From Sipunculus nudus (Eukaryota; Annelida; Sipuncula; Golfingiida; Sipunculidae), in NCBI GenBank assembly GCA_026874595.1, contig CM049309.1, forward strand, positions 41,989,079 through 42,053,078: 64,000 nt of DNA. Reading direction: 5' to 3'. This document shows, piece after piece, positions 24,641-37,785 of this stretch (positions are counted from its first letter, which is position 1; every line of letters begins with the position of its first letter). A program made the translations under genes and the position numbers. The notes under the pieces were generated by a model, which had not been told where the DNA came from, searched no databases, and saw nothing but the letters and a program-made list of their open reading frames with translations.

Positions 24641-26441
24641 CTAACAGTGGGACAAGCATTATTTGATTGTTGTTGATGTTAAGGGAGGCAGGCCAGAGTT
24701 TTCACATTGAGAACATTTAACAATAAAAGTGGCAGGATGTGACATTGTGGAATTGGCCATTACCACCAGAACTTGGATTATGCGGGTTGCTGTTTTGGAT
24801 AAATTACCTCATGGCGTGATTGTATGATTGAAGTAACCGAGCAACATGTTCTAGGGACGCTGCACTTGTCAGACAGGTTGTTGTGTCAGAGTGCCACTCG
24901 AGTTTGTGTTGTTGTGAATTGTTTCTTGTTTTGGCATGTTCTGTTCTAATATCTCCTCTTGGATGGGGGCAGAGGTTTTCCCTATTACAGTGTCATCATG
25001 AAAAATCTTGTACTGAGATATTGGGGTTGCCGTGTACTTGGTACCACCCTACACATAAACCATACATACAAGCATTTTATAGACCTGAATATTTCCACCT
25101 TCATGCATATATGTATTATATATATCCAGATATGAAATATTCAGATATTCAGAGATTTATCGAAATAACTGCCAAGTCTTAATAGATTTTGCTAGAAATT
25201 AATATAATGATCACTTGCATCTATAAATAATAGACTTTTGTGGTAAAAAAAAAATATTTTATTCATAATCCCACAATGATAATCATTATTAATAAAAACG
25301 ATAACCAATATTAATAAAATTTACAAGAATTTATTGCTTACAGGGGCATAGCAGGAAATTTAGAGATGTTGTGTGTGGGGGGGGGGGGTAGGATTGTGAC
25401 AGATTTGGCATTACCCTGAAGGGAAATCATACTCACACTTGTAGTGCAAAACAGAAGAGAAAGGAATCAATGGAAATTTAAATGGGTTAAAAATTTGTTA
25501 TTGCCAAAAATTCAGGTATCTTTTTTATAGATTTCATTGATCAAAACTCTAACATGAGAACTTCAGAAATGATGTCCTAGGGATAGGGATAAATCTGTTC
25601 TTATTTACAGGCCTAACATGTTGCATATTGAAGAACACTATGATGAAATTTGATGTAAGCCTGACCTAATTTTTATTCTTTGAAATTTACCTTTATAATT
25701 GACAGGTTTTCTTCTGATTCATGATTTGACAATAGGTAAATGTCCGTTTGAGAAATTACACAGTAGGGACAAAATGCTGGCATAAAAAAACATGGCATAA
25801 ATAAATATATTGCAATGAACTTTTCCCATTTTCTTGTTATAAAAATAAACACACAAATGCCTTTATTAGATTAATATCAATTAGAATAAATTTGTGGTTG
25901 TACACAAATTGACAATAAAGTTAAATATTTCAAGCATGTCACAACAATTGGTCAGTTTGACTATAGAGGTCAGCTGGTGTACTTCCTATATAAAAGAAAC
26001 TCTGATACAATTATTCTCACTTGCAAATAAAAAAAGTGTCTGGAATTAGAAATGCCTCCCCCCCCCCCCCCCCCACAAGCGACAGGCTTGGCCAGACCAT
26101 GCCAATAATTGAAAAGAAATATAGTTAATTCAGTATCATACTTACTTTGTTCCTGAGTAGATAGAGTCCTGGGTCACGTGTAACACCAGGTGTTGGCCAT
26201 GTGGAACATGATTCAGACCACTGGTCATACACCAGCCACTCTATTTGTGGCATGCAGGAAAGACCCCCTCCCTCCCCGTAATACATGGTTCCTCCTGAGT
26301 TCCCAGGTTAAAAGGTTTGATGTTCATATTTCGGGTTGCTGGTCATACAGCAAGCTTTTTGTAAGAAATGGGGTGAATATAGCTATTCCAATTTTATAAA
26401 AAAGGCAACAGTTGGTCCTGAGTATATAGGTCAGTAGTTTT
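24641..26441. other. Non-coding, nothing recognised
   Basis: Contains a G run at about 25377-25388 and a C run at about 26057-26073. A 99-codon frame at 24883-25182 has no recognisable motif. Confidence 0.5.
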
Positions 26442-28285
26442 TAGCTCAGCTGACTAGAGCATACTGTTAGATGTCCCCAAAATCTCCTGCCACACTGGAA
26501 TTTGGGTCAATATGACTTTGTTCCTTCGAGATATTTAGGAAAACCTCAAATTTCCATCAAAAACCTATGATCACACTTCAGGACTGCTTAATATTAAAAC
26601 CACTTATCTGTTTTTTTTTATATTTACCAGAAGTAATCTCCTATATATTTCCTATATACAGTCGAGCCCACTTGGTGTCATATGGGTAAGAGAAAATCCC
26701 ATTTATTGGGAACATAATGGACTTAGTAAAAAATCAGGAAAAATATTTACGCACTTAACATGAAAAATTTTGAAACTAGCGTCTATTTTCCCCCAAGTAT
26801 ATTACTATGTTTAATTAAGATTCAATTGTTTACCCAAAATTAGATCTAAATTTTGTAAATATTTTAAGTTATTAGCATAAAAATAAAAATCAGTACCTTA
26901 AATTTTGCCCAACTTTGACCATGGCAGGTTTTTTCCTGTAAGTACCATTTATTTAATTTTCACAGAATTTAAACATAAGTATTTAATTTGTTTAAATCTG
27001 AAATTTGAAAATAAAAGCTTGAAAATTAGGCTAGATATTGATTTTTCTCTTGAGGCTCTATTGCAGTCATTTGCTTTGTCCAGATGCAGGGTCCCACTCT
27101 GGGTCACTGGAAGTCAGCTATGCCAGGGTTTCTGATTTGTTACAATCACTGGGGGATATCCCCTGCTGTGACAGGTGTATAGTTATTCTCATATCCCCAC
27201 CCCAATTCCTCCCCCCCCCCCCATCCCCATTCCCCCCCCCCCCCCCAGTAAGTGTTATGCAGTAATTGTTATTGTTTTCACTGTATCTCCTTTAAATTGT
27301 AATGCTGTTTCCACTCCAATATACAAAAACTTTCCTTGAAAAAGCAATTCAAGGTGTAATCCAGAAGATGCCATGTTGTGTTAATGAAGCATTTTTAAAG
27401 AAATCAATTTTCTTTTAAATGATTTTAACAAATATAATTAAACCCATCAGTATGCTTAAATTTATAAAATATGAAGCACATTTATGGATAAATAAAGGCA
27501 CAATTTAAAATTGCGAAATCTAAATCAAGTATTATTTTTAGATATTTATTGTTTTGCAATTTAAAAGATATTTTTTTGTGGTAAAAAATAAATAAACGTT
27601 TGTATGCAAGACCTGGTGTTATCTGACAAGATTGAGATTAATGATGATGCAATTGAGAATTATGAATCAACTTTTATATTCATATATATATGTTATATTG
27701 GAAATGTATAGAAATATAAACTTAAAAAATAAAAATGATTATATCCTGTCAGCATTGTTGAATTAAATGAAAGTCCTAAGTATATACACTGTAATAATAC
27801 CGATATGTTGTAACTCCCACCATTCCACACCCACACCCCCCCTCACCACCACCACCACCAAGTCCTTTCATCTGTGGACTGGGGACATTTGTTATATTTC
27901 AGCTGTATACATTTAAAAAAATAAAAATTACATATATTTTTAATAATATATATTATAAAAAAATATATTCAGTTGAACAAATGTGTAAACTACTGCAATG
28001 TCAACAGTTAATCAAAAAGCCAACTAATGATCATGGTAATAGTACAGATCATTTGTTCACAAACTGCTCACATGCTTCAGTTTCAACATTAGGAAACACA
28101 TGGTCAGGTTACAACAGAATATTATTTGCAACAAATTCTTGCTCATCAATACAAACCAATCATAAAAACCAACCATGGCCTATATTACCTCTTCCCCTTA
28201 CACTTTATCTCCATTAGATATTATTTTAGATTTTTACCTTCAAGGTTAACGTCAGCTGAGCACAGTGACCCATAGGTCCCTTGTT
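26442..28285 (+). mobile_element. Hairpin-headed element family 1, copy 3, head deleted
   Basis: Begins TAGCTCAGCTGACTAGAGCA: the second arm of the head hairpin and the GTCC run are missing, and sequence resumes in the body. Two C tracts lie at about 27208-27246. A segment at about 27735-27895 differs from the other two copies and includes a CCACCACCACCA run. The tail GTCAGCTGAGCACAGTGACC then CATAGGTCCCTTGTT is intact. Likely an older, internally rearranged copy. Confidence 0.6.
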
Positions 28286-29213
28286 TGTCATTAGCTATAG
28301 CAATCACCCTTCTTGCATGATTTCACACATTTAATTCATTCATTAGTCAAAAGTTTTTCTCAGTAATCTTGCAAAAGAAGTCATGTCATGTAATAACACA
28401 TCTTTGATGGCAGAAACACAGATGGCATTGGTTAATTAATGTATTCTAAAAGATATAATTATATTCTGAAAGATATTACCAGTTATTGTGGTACACCTTT
28501 CTTCTGTGCACTTGTATTCCCTACCTAAAAATTTCAGATATTTCATTGAATTCCATACTTTATCTCAGAGCTGTGGAAGGATATGCTTTAATTTAACAAA
28601 TTTCTACATGTTAATTACAATCATCTTGCTTATTACATCATCAAGATGAACAGAAATGAAAGTTGATGTTTCTTGCCAAAGATCAGATCAGGCTGGGCCA
28701 TGTGATATAGGCAGAGTGCTTTAAGTGGTGAAGTTGCCAATTGAAATGAATGAGGAATGAGTTTGATGTTACAGTCTGAAAATGATGATGTATTATGTAT
28801 AGAAAGCCAGGATACTAGTGTTGTAAGATTATGCGTCATAAGAACTGGTAGGCAGAGGTAGATTAGTATAAAGGGCTTCCTTTATCATATATGCTTAATC
28901 TTGGAAGACAGATCTGGCTTTGTTGCATACTAATGTGTTCCTGTGTATGGTTAAAAGATATCCTTTCCAGTCAGCTGTTTTTTACTAGAGTATCCCTGCT
29001 TCATTCTTTTTCATGATGTGGACATGATATATGTCATTTATATTTCTTAACAGCATTGCTCCTATATATCATCATTTCTCTATGCCAACCATCATTTCTT
29101 GATGTCAGTAAGGAGTTATTTGTGCCAAGGGGTTATTTCTCATCAAAACATCCTTGCAGTGTATAAACATTTATATATATATATATATATATATATTATT
29201 GCCCACCAATTAC
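28286..29213. other. Non-coding; TA microsatellite at the end
   Basis: No gene recognised. A pure TA run occupies about 29172-29196. Confidence 0.5.
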
Positions 29214-29337
29214 TACAGTGAAACCTGGAAATTATAACCCCCAACTAAACCTCGATAAAATGGTCACACTTTCAAGGTGGACACCTAAGCGAAGTGGTCG
29301 CTAAACTGAGGTGGTCATTAGAAGAGGTGTTACTGTA
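29214..29337. mobile_element. Short TIR element (TACAGTGAAACCT type)
   Basis: Starts TACAGTGAAACCTGG and ends GAGGTGTTACTGTA, an imperfect inverted pair. The interior repeats 'TGGTC' words on both strands. Related ends occur at 58364 and 60901. The TA at each end fits a Tc1/mariner-derived MITE, but the assignment is inferred from ends only. Confidence 0.45.
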
Positions 29338-31039
29338 CGTATTACTGTGCACAAGTGTAACATTGTTGAATAAAATTTTGGCCTATGTATACAGCATTTA
29401 CAATGTGGTTAAAACTGGTTAACTTTTCAGGTGCCTCATACAGTACTTTCTTTCATAATACATCTGGACTTTTCATACGGTAAATCATTTCCTTAAATTT
29501 ATGAAAAAGAGTCCAGCCAGGTGGTGTGTTACTGACATATCCCATATTAAAAAACAGGCATTCTGTATGCCATTGTCCCATTTCACAGTGTTTTTGATAA
29601 GATGATTGCCAGTTTGAAAAACTGAGGAAGATAGCATAAATTATACCATGACACAACAGATAGTGCAACAGGATGCTCTGATATAGCAGGGTATATGCAT
29701 GTGTAGTTTAGCTAAAAGTACAAAGAACAACGAGACTCTTGGAAATTCAAGCATTATGTCGCACAGAAATAAATGAAGTGCATTTTTATCATTTAGAAGT
29801 TGCTGAATATTTGCCATCAAGGTAACCAGTTACCTTGCTTTGTACGGGGTCTTCCCATAATCCCATTGATCATTTAATGATTGCATAAATCTTGGTGAGG
29901 TATGTGTTTGATCAGATAGGATTTCAACTATATGTACAGCATTGTGATATATAGTAGAAGTGAAATGATGAGGAACACTGATTTAGATTCTTTTCTTTTT
30001 CTCGATCATTACAGTAGCTGATCCTTGGTCTTAAGTCAATATCATTACAGTAGCTAAACTTTGGTCTTAATTCAATATCTTCCATGTGTGTTGACCTCGG
30101 TGACCTTAGGGTCCAGATTTAGAAGTTTTGAAATGCATTTACAGATACAATACACCCTGGCCTGGACCCACCTTCCCCTTCCAGGTTTATGGGGGGGGGG
30201 GGGGGGGGGGAGGCCTTCATTAAGGATTAGTCATGAGTCCAGGCCTGGGTTGTACTTGTACCCCTTCATTTCCTTCTTGTAAATCTTGGATCTGCCCCTG
30301 AATAACCATGTCAGACTGTTATAAATGTGTTTAATCAAGGATGTCTGTATTCACCTGTTGAGTAACTGCACCTGTCTTCACTATGAGGCCACACAGACTG
30401 TGTTGGTATTGATACAGTATGACCAGTCCTCAATGAAAGTCCTTGGTCCTGACATGTTTTGTTGGTATTGACAAAGGGGTTATTCACTGCCAGTAAGACC
30501 AGGCTGTTTACTCTCACCATGTTGGTGTCCCTAGTGGTCAGGACAACCTGAAGGTGAACCAAGGTCACAGAACTGCCTCGCTGGTCACAGCAGGTGCAGA
30601 TGAATGTCCGTACCAGCATAGCTAATAAAATGTCCCTGTACTTTGTTACCTGTATGTGTTAGATTACAAGTATTAGGCCTATGTCATGTCAGGAGGGTCA
30701 AGCATCATTCAGCCCTCGCGTGTTATTGCAGAGATTTCACAGAAAATTTGATTAAATAGATTTTATCAATTTACAAATTTCTGAATTCACAGTTAATTGA
30801 ACAGATTAAATTCACACTACATGTTTAAATTTGTAAAATGCATCTGCTGTTTCTGGGAAGGTTGTTAGTTGGTCAGTTTGTCCTTTTCTTAACATGATTA
30901 GTTATGAACTTATGTTACCTTTTTAAGTGTGTGATTTATTAGGTAGTTTTTATATAGTATGTGGTTGGAATTCGTTATAAAGTATTTGATTGGTCAGGTA
31001 TAATTTCTGTACAGTACATGATTGATAAGTTTATATTTG
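29338..31039. other. Non-coding; G tract and a possible hAT end relic
   Basis: A G run lies at about 30190-30211. Near 30287-30300 is TTGGATCTGCCCCTG, the inverse of a CAGGGGCAGATCC-type hAT end, without a convincing partner. Frames of 73-94 codons here have no recognisable motif. Confidence 0.4.
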
Positions 31040-31825
31040 TATATTCGCCAAAACAAAGTTTTGCAGATACTATGTTTTTGACCAGGTTCCGCCGCCGCCG
31101 CCGACTTCGTTTCTGGAGAACTCCTCTGAGACTACTGGACGGATTTTTCTGAAACTTACACAAATTATCGGGTCACATGTGAACTTGTGCCTAACCAATT
31201 GACCTTGACCTCTGACCTTTCCTCTCTGCCCAGCGTCCCTTTGTGTGTCTGTTTCCACACATAAACCCACATATCTCAGGAACCGTTTGACCAATCAGGA
31301 AAAAAATTTTACACAAATGTAGCCCCGGGATAGCTTTATAACATACACCAAAAAAAGGTGGCGCCACCTGCAACCATGTTTGCACAGTGTTCATCTGTTC
31401 ATCTGCCTTGGGTTTAAATCACTCATATCTCTGGAGTGGTTTGACTAATTCACCTAAAATTCGGCATGCATATACATCCTAGATAGCCTTCTTGATTTTA
31501 TGACAGGTGGCGCCACCTACATTCACGTTAACGCTGCAGACATCCAAGTTCATATCTCAGGAACCGTTTGACCAATCAGGAAAAAAATTTTATACAAATG
31601 TAGCCCTTGGATAGCTTTATAACATACACAAAACTGGTGGCGCCACCTGCAGCCATTTTTGCACAGCGTCCATCTGTTTGTCTGCCTTAGGTTAAAATCA
31701 CTCATATCTCTGCAGTGGTTTAACCAAATTACCTGAAATTCGGCATGCATATACATCCCACATAGCTTACTTGAGCTATGACAGGTGGTGCCACCTACAT
31801 TCACGTTCACTGTTTTACTCTTAGT
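31040..31825 (+). mobile_element. Tandem-unit element family 3, copy 1
   Basis: The head carries GATACTATGTTTTTGACC, then CCGCCGCCGCCG. The body has units of about 281 bp: 'TATCTCAGGAACCGTTTGACC' variants start near 31272 and 31552, each unit holding two GGTGGCGCCACC-type blocks. On the minus strand two frames (31191-31394, 31550-31810) share peptide words, but only because the DNA repeats. At 31200-31218 TGACCT occurs three times in 19 bp. Confidence 0.55.
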
Positions 31826-33065
31826 GATTGGTCAGATAGTTGTAGTACTGTGTATACTTCTGTATGTACCTGGAATAGATGAGAAATACTGGATAAATTC
31901 ATATGTACAATCACACCTGTTACCTGAAACAACATGTGAAAGTGTAATTATTGAATCTAAAAAAATAAAATTTTATTTGGTCATGAACAGCTGCAGCATA
32001 AATCAAAAGGTTCAGATAATTAATTGAAATGAGGCCAGATATGCAGTTAATTTCAGGATATGCTTATAATTAAGTCCATTATATGTTTTAAATGGAAAAT
32101 TCCAAACTTTATAAAGCCAGATGGAGACAGGTGTCTTTATAGGCTGTACACCTGTCATGGCCTTACTCACCTGTTGTATTGTGAGATAATGTATCATTAA
32201 AGCTCTTATAATAGGTGGTAGCTGGATAATAAAAAAATTTATATATAAATTTACAGTTTTTGTTCAACATGATACTCTGTGATATTACCTGTATCTTATT
32301 ATAGATGTTTATTGAAAATGACAGTTTATTTAAAATGTGCAATTTTTGGATGTAACAGTGTATGAACATGAGTTTTATTTCATAGTTCTGCTCAGACATT
32401 TATATTTCTTTCAGTGAAATGGAAAACAGTTTTAAAATATCCCCCATACCTTTTAAACTAGATAAAAGTATATGGGATAACAGTTTTTATATTCTGCCAA
32501 AAACTTTTATAAAATATTTTCAAAAATTTAAATAAAAATAACTAAAGATATTGATGATACATGTGTTTTACAATGTTAAACATTTGTCAAAAACTTATAA
32601 TTAAAGATTAACATTTTCATGGTAATACTAGTGCTGACCATGTGACTGTGAGGTGGCCAATTTATGTGACACCTGATATTCAAAGGAAACTAGGTAAAAT
32701 ATTCATTATCAGAATTAATTACAGGTATGTTGTCAGCATATATAAGGTAAGGCCAATGTGCCTCTGAACCACCCATATTTAATGAAGGAGGTAGGATATA
32801 TTGTATTGTTAGCTACAGGCCGGTGCTTTTTTTTTTAAATGCCTGCATATTTGATGTTTTTGATGATTCACAGGTGCACCCTACTGTTACAGATTGTCTG
32901 GATGTATTACATTAGATATATAAGTCATGTGTAATAGACCAAAGTATATCAAAGAGCTGAACTGATATTAATCTCTGAAACACAGCTGAAAATAAAAATT
33001 CTCTTGCAACATCAAGGTTTAGTGGTACATCATTTAGCTTTTTCATAAATGAAGCCTTCATAATA
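31826..33065. other. Non-coding, nothing recognised
   Basis: AT-rich; short frames only. Confidence 0.5.
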
Positions 33066-33510
33066 TATACTGTGGTTGGCTTCATATTCGTGAGGCTGAA
33101 ATTTCGCGATTTTTCCATTTTTAATGTTTTGCGAGGGTTTCATTTTCGCGATCTTCTCATAAGAACCTATATCAAATCTTTGGCAAAGCCATATACCTGT
33201 GTGTATTATAAAATGAGAATAAGTCATGAGTTTGTGACATTTTCTTATATAATGATAGGCCCACACACACAGCATAGGTGGTTTAGTTCAAATTTAAGGC
33301 TTACATTTCCCTATACCTGCAAGGATGTAATTTATTAAAAAAATTCTCTCTGTTTTAACCTATTACCATACAAGTATTGATTACACTAAATAAGAAGGAC
33401 ATTCTCAATTGGCCGATTATTCCCGAGGGTTTCATTTTTGCGATTATTTCCCATTCGCGAATATATCACGAAATTAAAACCCTCACGAACAAAAAGGCAA
33501 CGGTAGTATA
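33066..33510. mobile_element. MITE with about 45-bp terminal inverted repeats, copy 1
   Basis: The left end TATACTGTGGTTGGCTTCAT then ATTCGTGAGG is mirrored at the right end: its inverse reads TATACTACCGTTGCCTTTTT then GTTCGTGAGG. Both continue with an AATTTCG(C/T)GAT block. No coding capacity. A decayed relative with the same right end sits at 55858-56245. Confidence 0.65.
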
Positions 33511-34839
33511 TTGTTTATTTGAATTGTATGTTAAAGCATGTATTAATTCCTTAAAAGGGTTGATATCCATATATTTCTTATATTTGCAAAAAAGTGTCAA
33601 AAAGATAAAATACAAGCATTTATTTTTATTTGAACATATGCCTTCATATATGAATAACATGCATTTATTACTAAATTTTCTTGAATTTGTATAATTTTAT
33701 TTTGAGAACGGTAAAATGTTAATAAAAAATAGAAAAATGCTTTATATTAAAAAAAAGTCATGCTGTATAAATCATTTAGGTTTTAAATATAATTAACTGG
33801 ATTCATAAACCCAGGTGATCAGTATAAAAACAGTTACAACAGCTTCTGCCTGCCAGAGCTGATGTTAAATCTGTTGATTACCTTGAACACATACCATGGA
33901 ACTCCACCTTGCAACCACCCCACAGTTATGACAACCTCCACAATAACAACCACTTTTCTTGGTTCTGAATAAATGATGCAGTTAACTTGAAATTTCACAA
34001 ACACGACCACCTCCAGATTACGACCATGTTGGTCAGTCCCAAAGGTGATCATAATTGTTGGGTTCCTCTATGTACTGACATCACTGAAATGTATCAGACA
34101 ATTGAAATATAGGCTATTTAAAATGACTTCATATTGAATATTTCATGACCAAAATATCAGTATATACAGTAGTTACCTGTATTGTATAGTATGCCTTAAA
34201 TCTTGTAACAGATAGGTGTGGTCAGTAGACCAGTGTATGCATTAAATAGTAATATATAATGTATACAGGTAACAAGGTATTCAGGTGGTCATGTATGAGT
34301 GCAGTGTGTGGGTGTAGGATTTTCTATGGCTAGTCCTTTCACCTGCTGTATGTTCTAAACGTTTATGGCAGAAATGAGTCACATTGTGTATTCAGATTGA
34401 AAATCATATTTAAGAAAATATCAGTGTGTGCATGACATGAAGGTGTACACAGTTGCTGGCTAGGCAGTTGGTTAAATATGTGAATAGTTGTACTTATCTC
34501 TGTATATATCTAGAGGTAAATGTAGTACAGACTGCATTTTATTATGACTAATACAACATATATATACAGTTAATATATATAATCATATATATTTTGTAAA
34601 TGCAGTGCTAATACAACTGAATGTAACCAGACCAGAATTGCTTATAATTGATTTGCTGAGCAAGTGCTCATGTGTTCATAGAGGTGGTCTTTACATCACA
34701 AACCTTGGCACAGAGGCAGAAATCTCATTCCTCTTTAGACAAATTGGTTTTACTTAAAAATCATCCCTGATGAAAAAGAAATGTGTTGAAAGTTTCCTGT
34801 TTTGAGGTTAATTATATAAATAGAAGATAATTGTTTCTG
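33511..34839. other. Non-coding; possible decayed MITE
   Basis: At about 33880-34075 there are repeated ACGACCAC / GACCATGTTGGTC words resembling the interior of the TACAGTGAAACC elements, but the ends are not identifiable. Nothing else recognised. Confidence 0.4.
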
Positions 34840-36005
34840 CCAAAATGAAGTTTTGTTTTTGACCGGGTTTCACCACTGCCACCACCGCGTTCATTTCAGG
34901 AGAACTCCTCTGAGACTACTGGACGGATTTTTCCGAAACTTACACCAATTATCGGGTCACATGTGAACTGGTGCCTAACCAATTGTCCTTGACCTCTGAC
35001 CTTTCCTCTCTGCCCAGCGTCCCTTTGTGCGTCTGTTTCCACACATAAACCCATATATCTCGGGAACTGTTTGACCGATCCGGAAAAAATTTGTACAAAT
35101 ATAGCCCTTGGATAGCTTTATAACATACATAAAAAATGGTGGCGCCACCTGCAACAATGTTTGCACAGTGTCCATCTGTTCATCTGCCTTGGGTTTAAAT
35201 CACTCATATCTCTGCAGTGGTTTGACTAATTCACCTGAAATTCGGCATGCATATACATCCGAGATATCTTTCTTGATTTTATGACAGGTGGCGCCACCTA
35301 CATTCATGTTCACACTGCAGACATCCAAGCTCATATCTCGGGAACCGTTTGACCAATCAGGAAAAAAATTACACAAATGTAGCCCTTGGATAGCTTTAAA
35401 ACATACACAAAAATGGTGGTGCCACCTGCAGCCATTTTTGCACAGCGTCCATCTGTCTGCCTTGGGTTAATATCACTCCTATCTCTGCAGTGACTTGACC
35501 AAATTACCTGTAGTTCGGCATGCGTATACATCTTGGATAGCTTTCTTGATTTTATGACAGGTGGCGCCAGCTTCATTCACGTTCAAGCTGCAGACATTAA
35601 TGCTTATATCTCCGGACTTGTTTGACCAATCAGGAAAAAATTTTTTACACAAATGTAGCCCTTGGATAGCTTTATAACATACACAAAAATGGTGGGGCCA
35701 CCTGCAGCCATTTTTGCACAGCGTCCATCTGTTTGTCTGCTGTGGGATAAAATCACTCATATCTCTGCAGTGGTTTGACTTTTCCACCTGAAATTTTGCA
35801 TGTGTATACATCTTGGATAGTTTTCACTCAAATAACAGGCGGCGCTACCTACAATCATGTTTACGTGGCAATCATCCATTCTAATATGTAACACAAGGAA
35901 CTCTTTATTTCCCCTTTCCACTCAATCCATACCTCACTTCACCCGTCCTACTCTGATTTTGGGGGATACACGTAGTCGCTTGTCGACTACTCGTATTCTT
36001 GTTAT
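34840..36005 (+). mobile_element. Tandem-unit element family 3, copy 2
   Basis: Related to 31040-31825. After a degraded CCGCC-type head (about 34866-34890), three tandem units of about 276 bp start near 35055, 35331 and 35606 ('ATATCTCGGGAACCGTTTGA' variants). GGTGGCGCCACC blocks occur near 35139 and 35287, with decayed versions later. The tail GGGGGATACACGTAGTCGCT then TGTCGACTACTCGTATTCTTG contains the short inverted pair AGTCG / CGACT and is probably the true right end. Confidence 0.55.
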
Positions 36006-36672
36006 TTTCCAGTAATCTAATATTCATATAGCCCCTCCCAATTTTTTTTCCCCAATTAGCTACAGATTCTGTTCAGTTTGTTCAGGGTGTGGCCTTAAGG
36101 GCGTACCAACACCAGTATGAAACCCATCCTCCCAGCCCTTCTTAAAGATGGTAATTTCCTTTGCTGTGGGTTGAATCCTTTATACATGATCAACAGACAA
36201 CAGAGTCCCTGTGAAAATACCTCACATTGTCACAGATATAAAAATTCTTTTGTATAGTCTGTATAGAGCTGCTTTATATTGGTATATACTCCCAGCTGTC
36301 TTTTACAAATATGTTGGGTGAACAAGTGTATTTATTGAATGGTTTGGCATGTTTTTTGCTTGTGTATAGAGTTGCCATGATTATGCACCGGATGACCTCT
36401 ATAAAGCTTGCAGGCTGATCCAGGTTCGATGAGCAGTCTGTGTTATGGTTCATAAATGTCAGTCACATGACAAAGCCTTCCAGCTAGTCCGCTGGTACAG
36501 GTATTCAGGGTAATACCTGAAGCAGTGGATATTGTGGTTACCATACAGATATTGATAGAATTTTTCAGATCGTCAGCCATTCTTGTTCAAAATGCAGCAA
36601 TAATGCAAAACATAGGGCCTTCTTTGGTTGGTGGATAGTCCACAGTTTTCATTTTGATGAATATGCATTACA
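36006..36672. other. Non-coding, nothing recognised
   Basis: No gene, RNA or repeat boundary seen. Confidence 0.5.
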
Positions 36673-36945
36673 GCTGAGTTGACTGAAAGTCAACTGAGGT
36701 ATAGGTATGGCATGGCGCTTTGTCCGTCGGCCGTCTGGCTGTCCATTAGCAAGGCACAAATCGTAAGCTCTGAACCTTGAAGCTTTTAAGTGAACATCCA
36801 TGGAGGTCCATAAAATATCTCCTTGGAAACTTGAAATTAGGACACTGCAACCTATATTTGTTTAGTTAACATGCATATTTTGATATATCATGGTGCATGT
36901 AGGTCATGGGATGTTGCTAAATTTCAGCAATAACCTGGGTAGAGA
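36673..36945 (+). mobile_element. Family 2-like head fragment
   Basis: CAGCTGAGTTGACTGAAAGT followed by CAACTGAGGTATAG is a diverged head hairpin. It is followed by TTTGTCCGTCGGCCGTCTGG, the 'GGCACAAATCGTAA' phrase and the 'TCTCCTTGGAAACTTGAAAT' phrase of family 2. The tail is absent, so it is a truncated copy. Confidence 0.5.
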
Positions 36946-37481
36946 ATGAAAGTTTTTCAAAGATAGATCTGTACTCAGATGCATTTTTGTCTTTTGTCTC
37001 TTTGTACATCTGTTTCAAGCAAGTGACTGGTGATATACTGATATCAAGTGACAGGAATGCCAACCAGATTTATTTAGTTTTTGTATATATGTCTAAACCA
37101 AAGAATTGACACTCCTGCTAACACCTGGAGGAGGGATTTGATACACTGAGACAACAAAGGAAGACTAAATCAATTGGTAATTGTTTGATCATAAAGTAGA
37201 CCAAATTCTCATATGCCCTCCCCTTTGCTTTTGTAAAAACAGTGAGTGAAAATACTGGACTGGAAACTGACCAGAGTTTCTCCTCTTCTGTTCTTTGGTA
37301 TTTGACAATAGTTTTTTTGTTGTTGTAGGCGTATGTATTGTGTATAGGATGACAATTTTTTCCTGCTTTTATTTAGCTCAGGTAATGAGAAATATAACCT
37401 TATCTTGCAGATAGTTTTTACAATTCTGCTTAAGAAAAGCAATTTAACATCCATTCCATTATGCAATGCACGGGTTATAGC
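36946..37481. other. Non-coding, nothing recognised
   Basis: Short frames only. The right end (37474-37481) is the GTTATAGC target copy of the next element. Confidence 0.5.
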
Positions 37482-37785
37482 CAATGGCGGATCCAGGTAT
37501 TTTAGGGGAGCTAATATGTCACAGAGTGTTAATGGTATCTAAAATGTTTGCAAACCTGGGACGGGGGAAGGCAGAGTGGGGTTAGTGGGAAGCCTCTGTA
37601 GATTAGAAGGAAATCCTAGCATTGTAGTACAATCTAGCAAATGTTGTATTTATGGAATGTATAATGATGTAATATTCATAATCTTTCAACTATACATTTA
37701 ATTATACACAGAGGATTACTGCCAGAGGCAAGAACCTTTGGTTAGAGCTATGGCTACCACCGCTACACCCCTGGATCTGCCACTG
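37482..37785. mobile_element. hAT-type MITE, 304 bp
   Basis: The left end CAATGGCGGATCCAGG and right end CCTGGATCTGCCACTG are inverted copies with two mismatches and match the widespread CAGTGGCGGATCCAGG hAT end. Flanking 8-mers GTTATAGC (37474-37481) and GTTACAGC (37786-37793) differ at one base, consistent with an aged 8-bp target duplication. No coding capacity. Confidence 0.8.

Noticed and set aside
31191-35811. Minus-strand frames sharing VAPPFF and FLIGQTVPEI peptide words
   Set aside because: The shared words follow the nucleotide repeats of family 3; starts and ends do not agree and no domain is recognisable.
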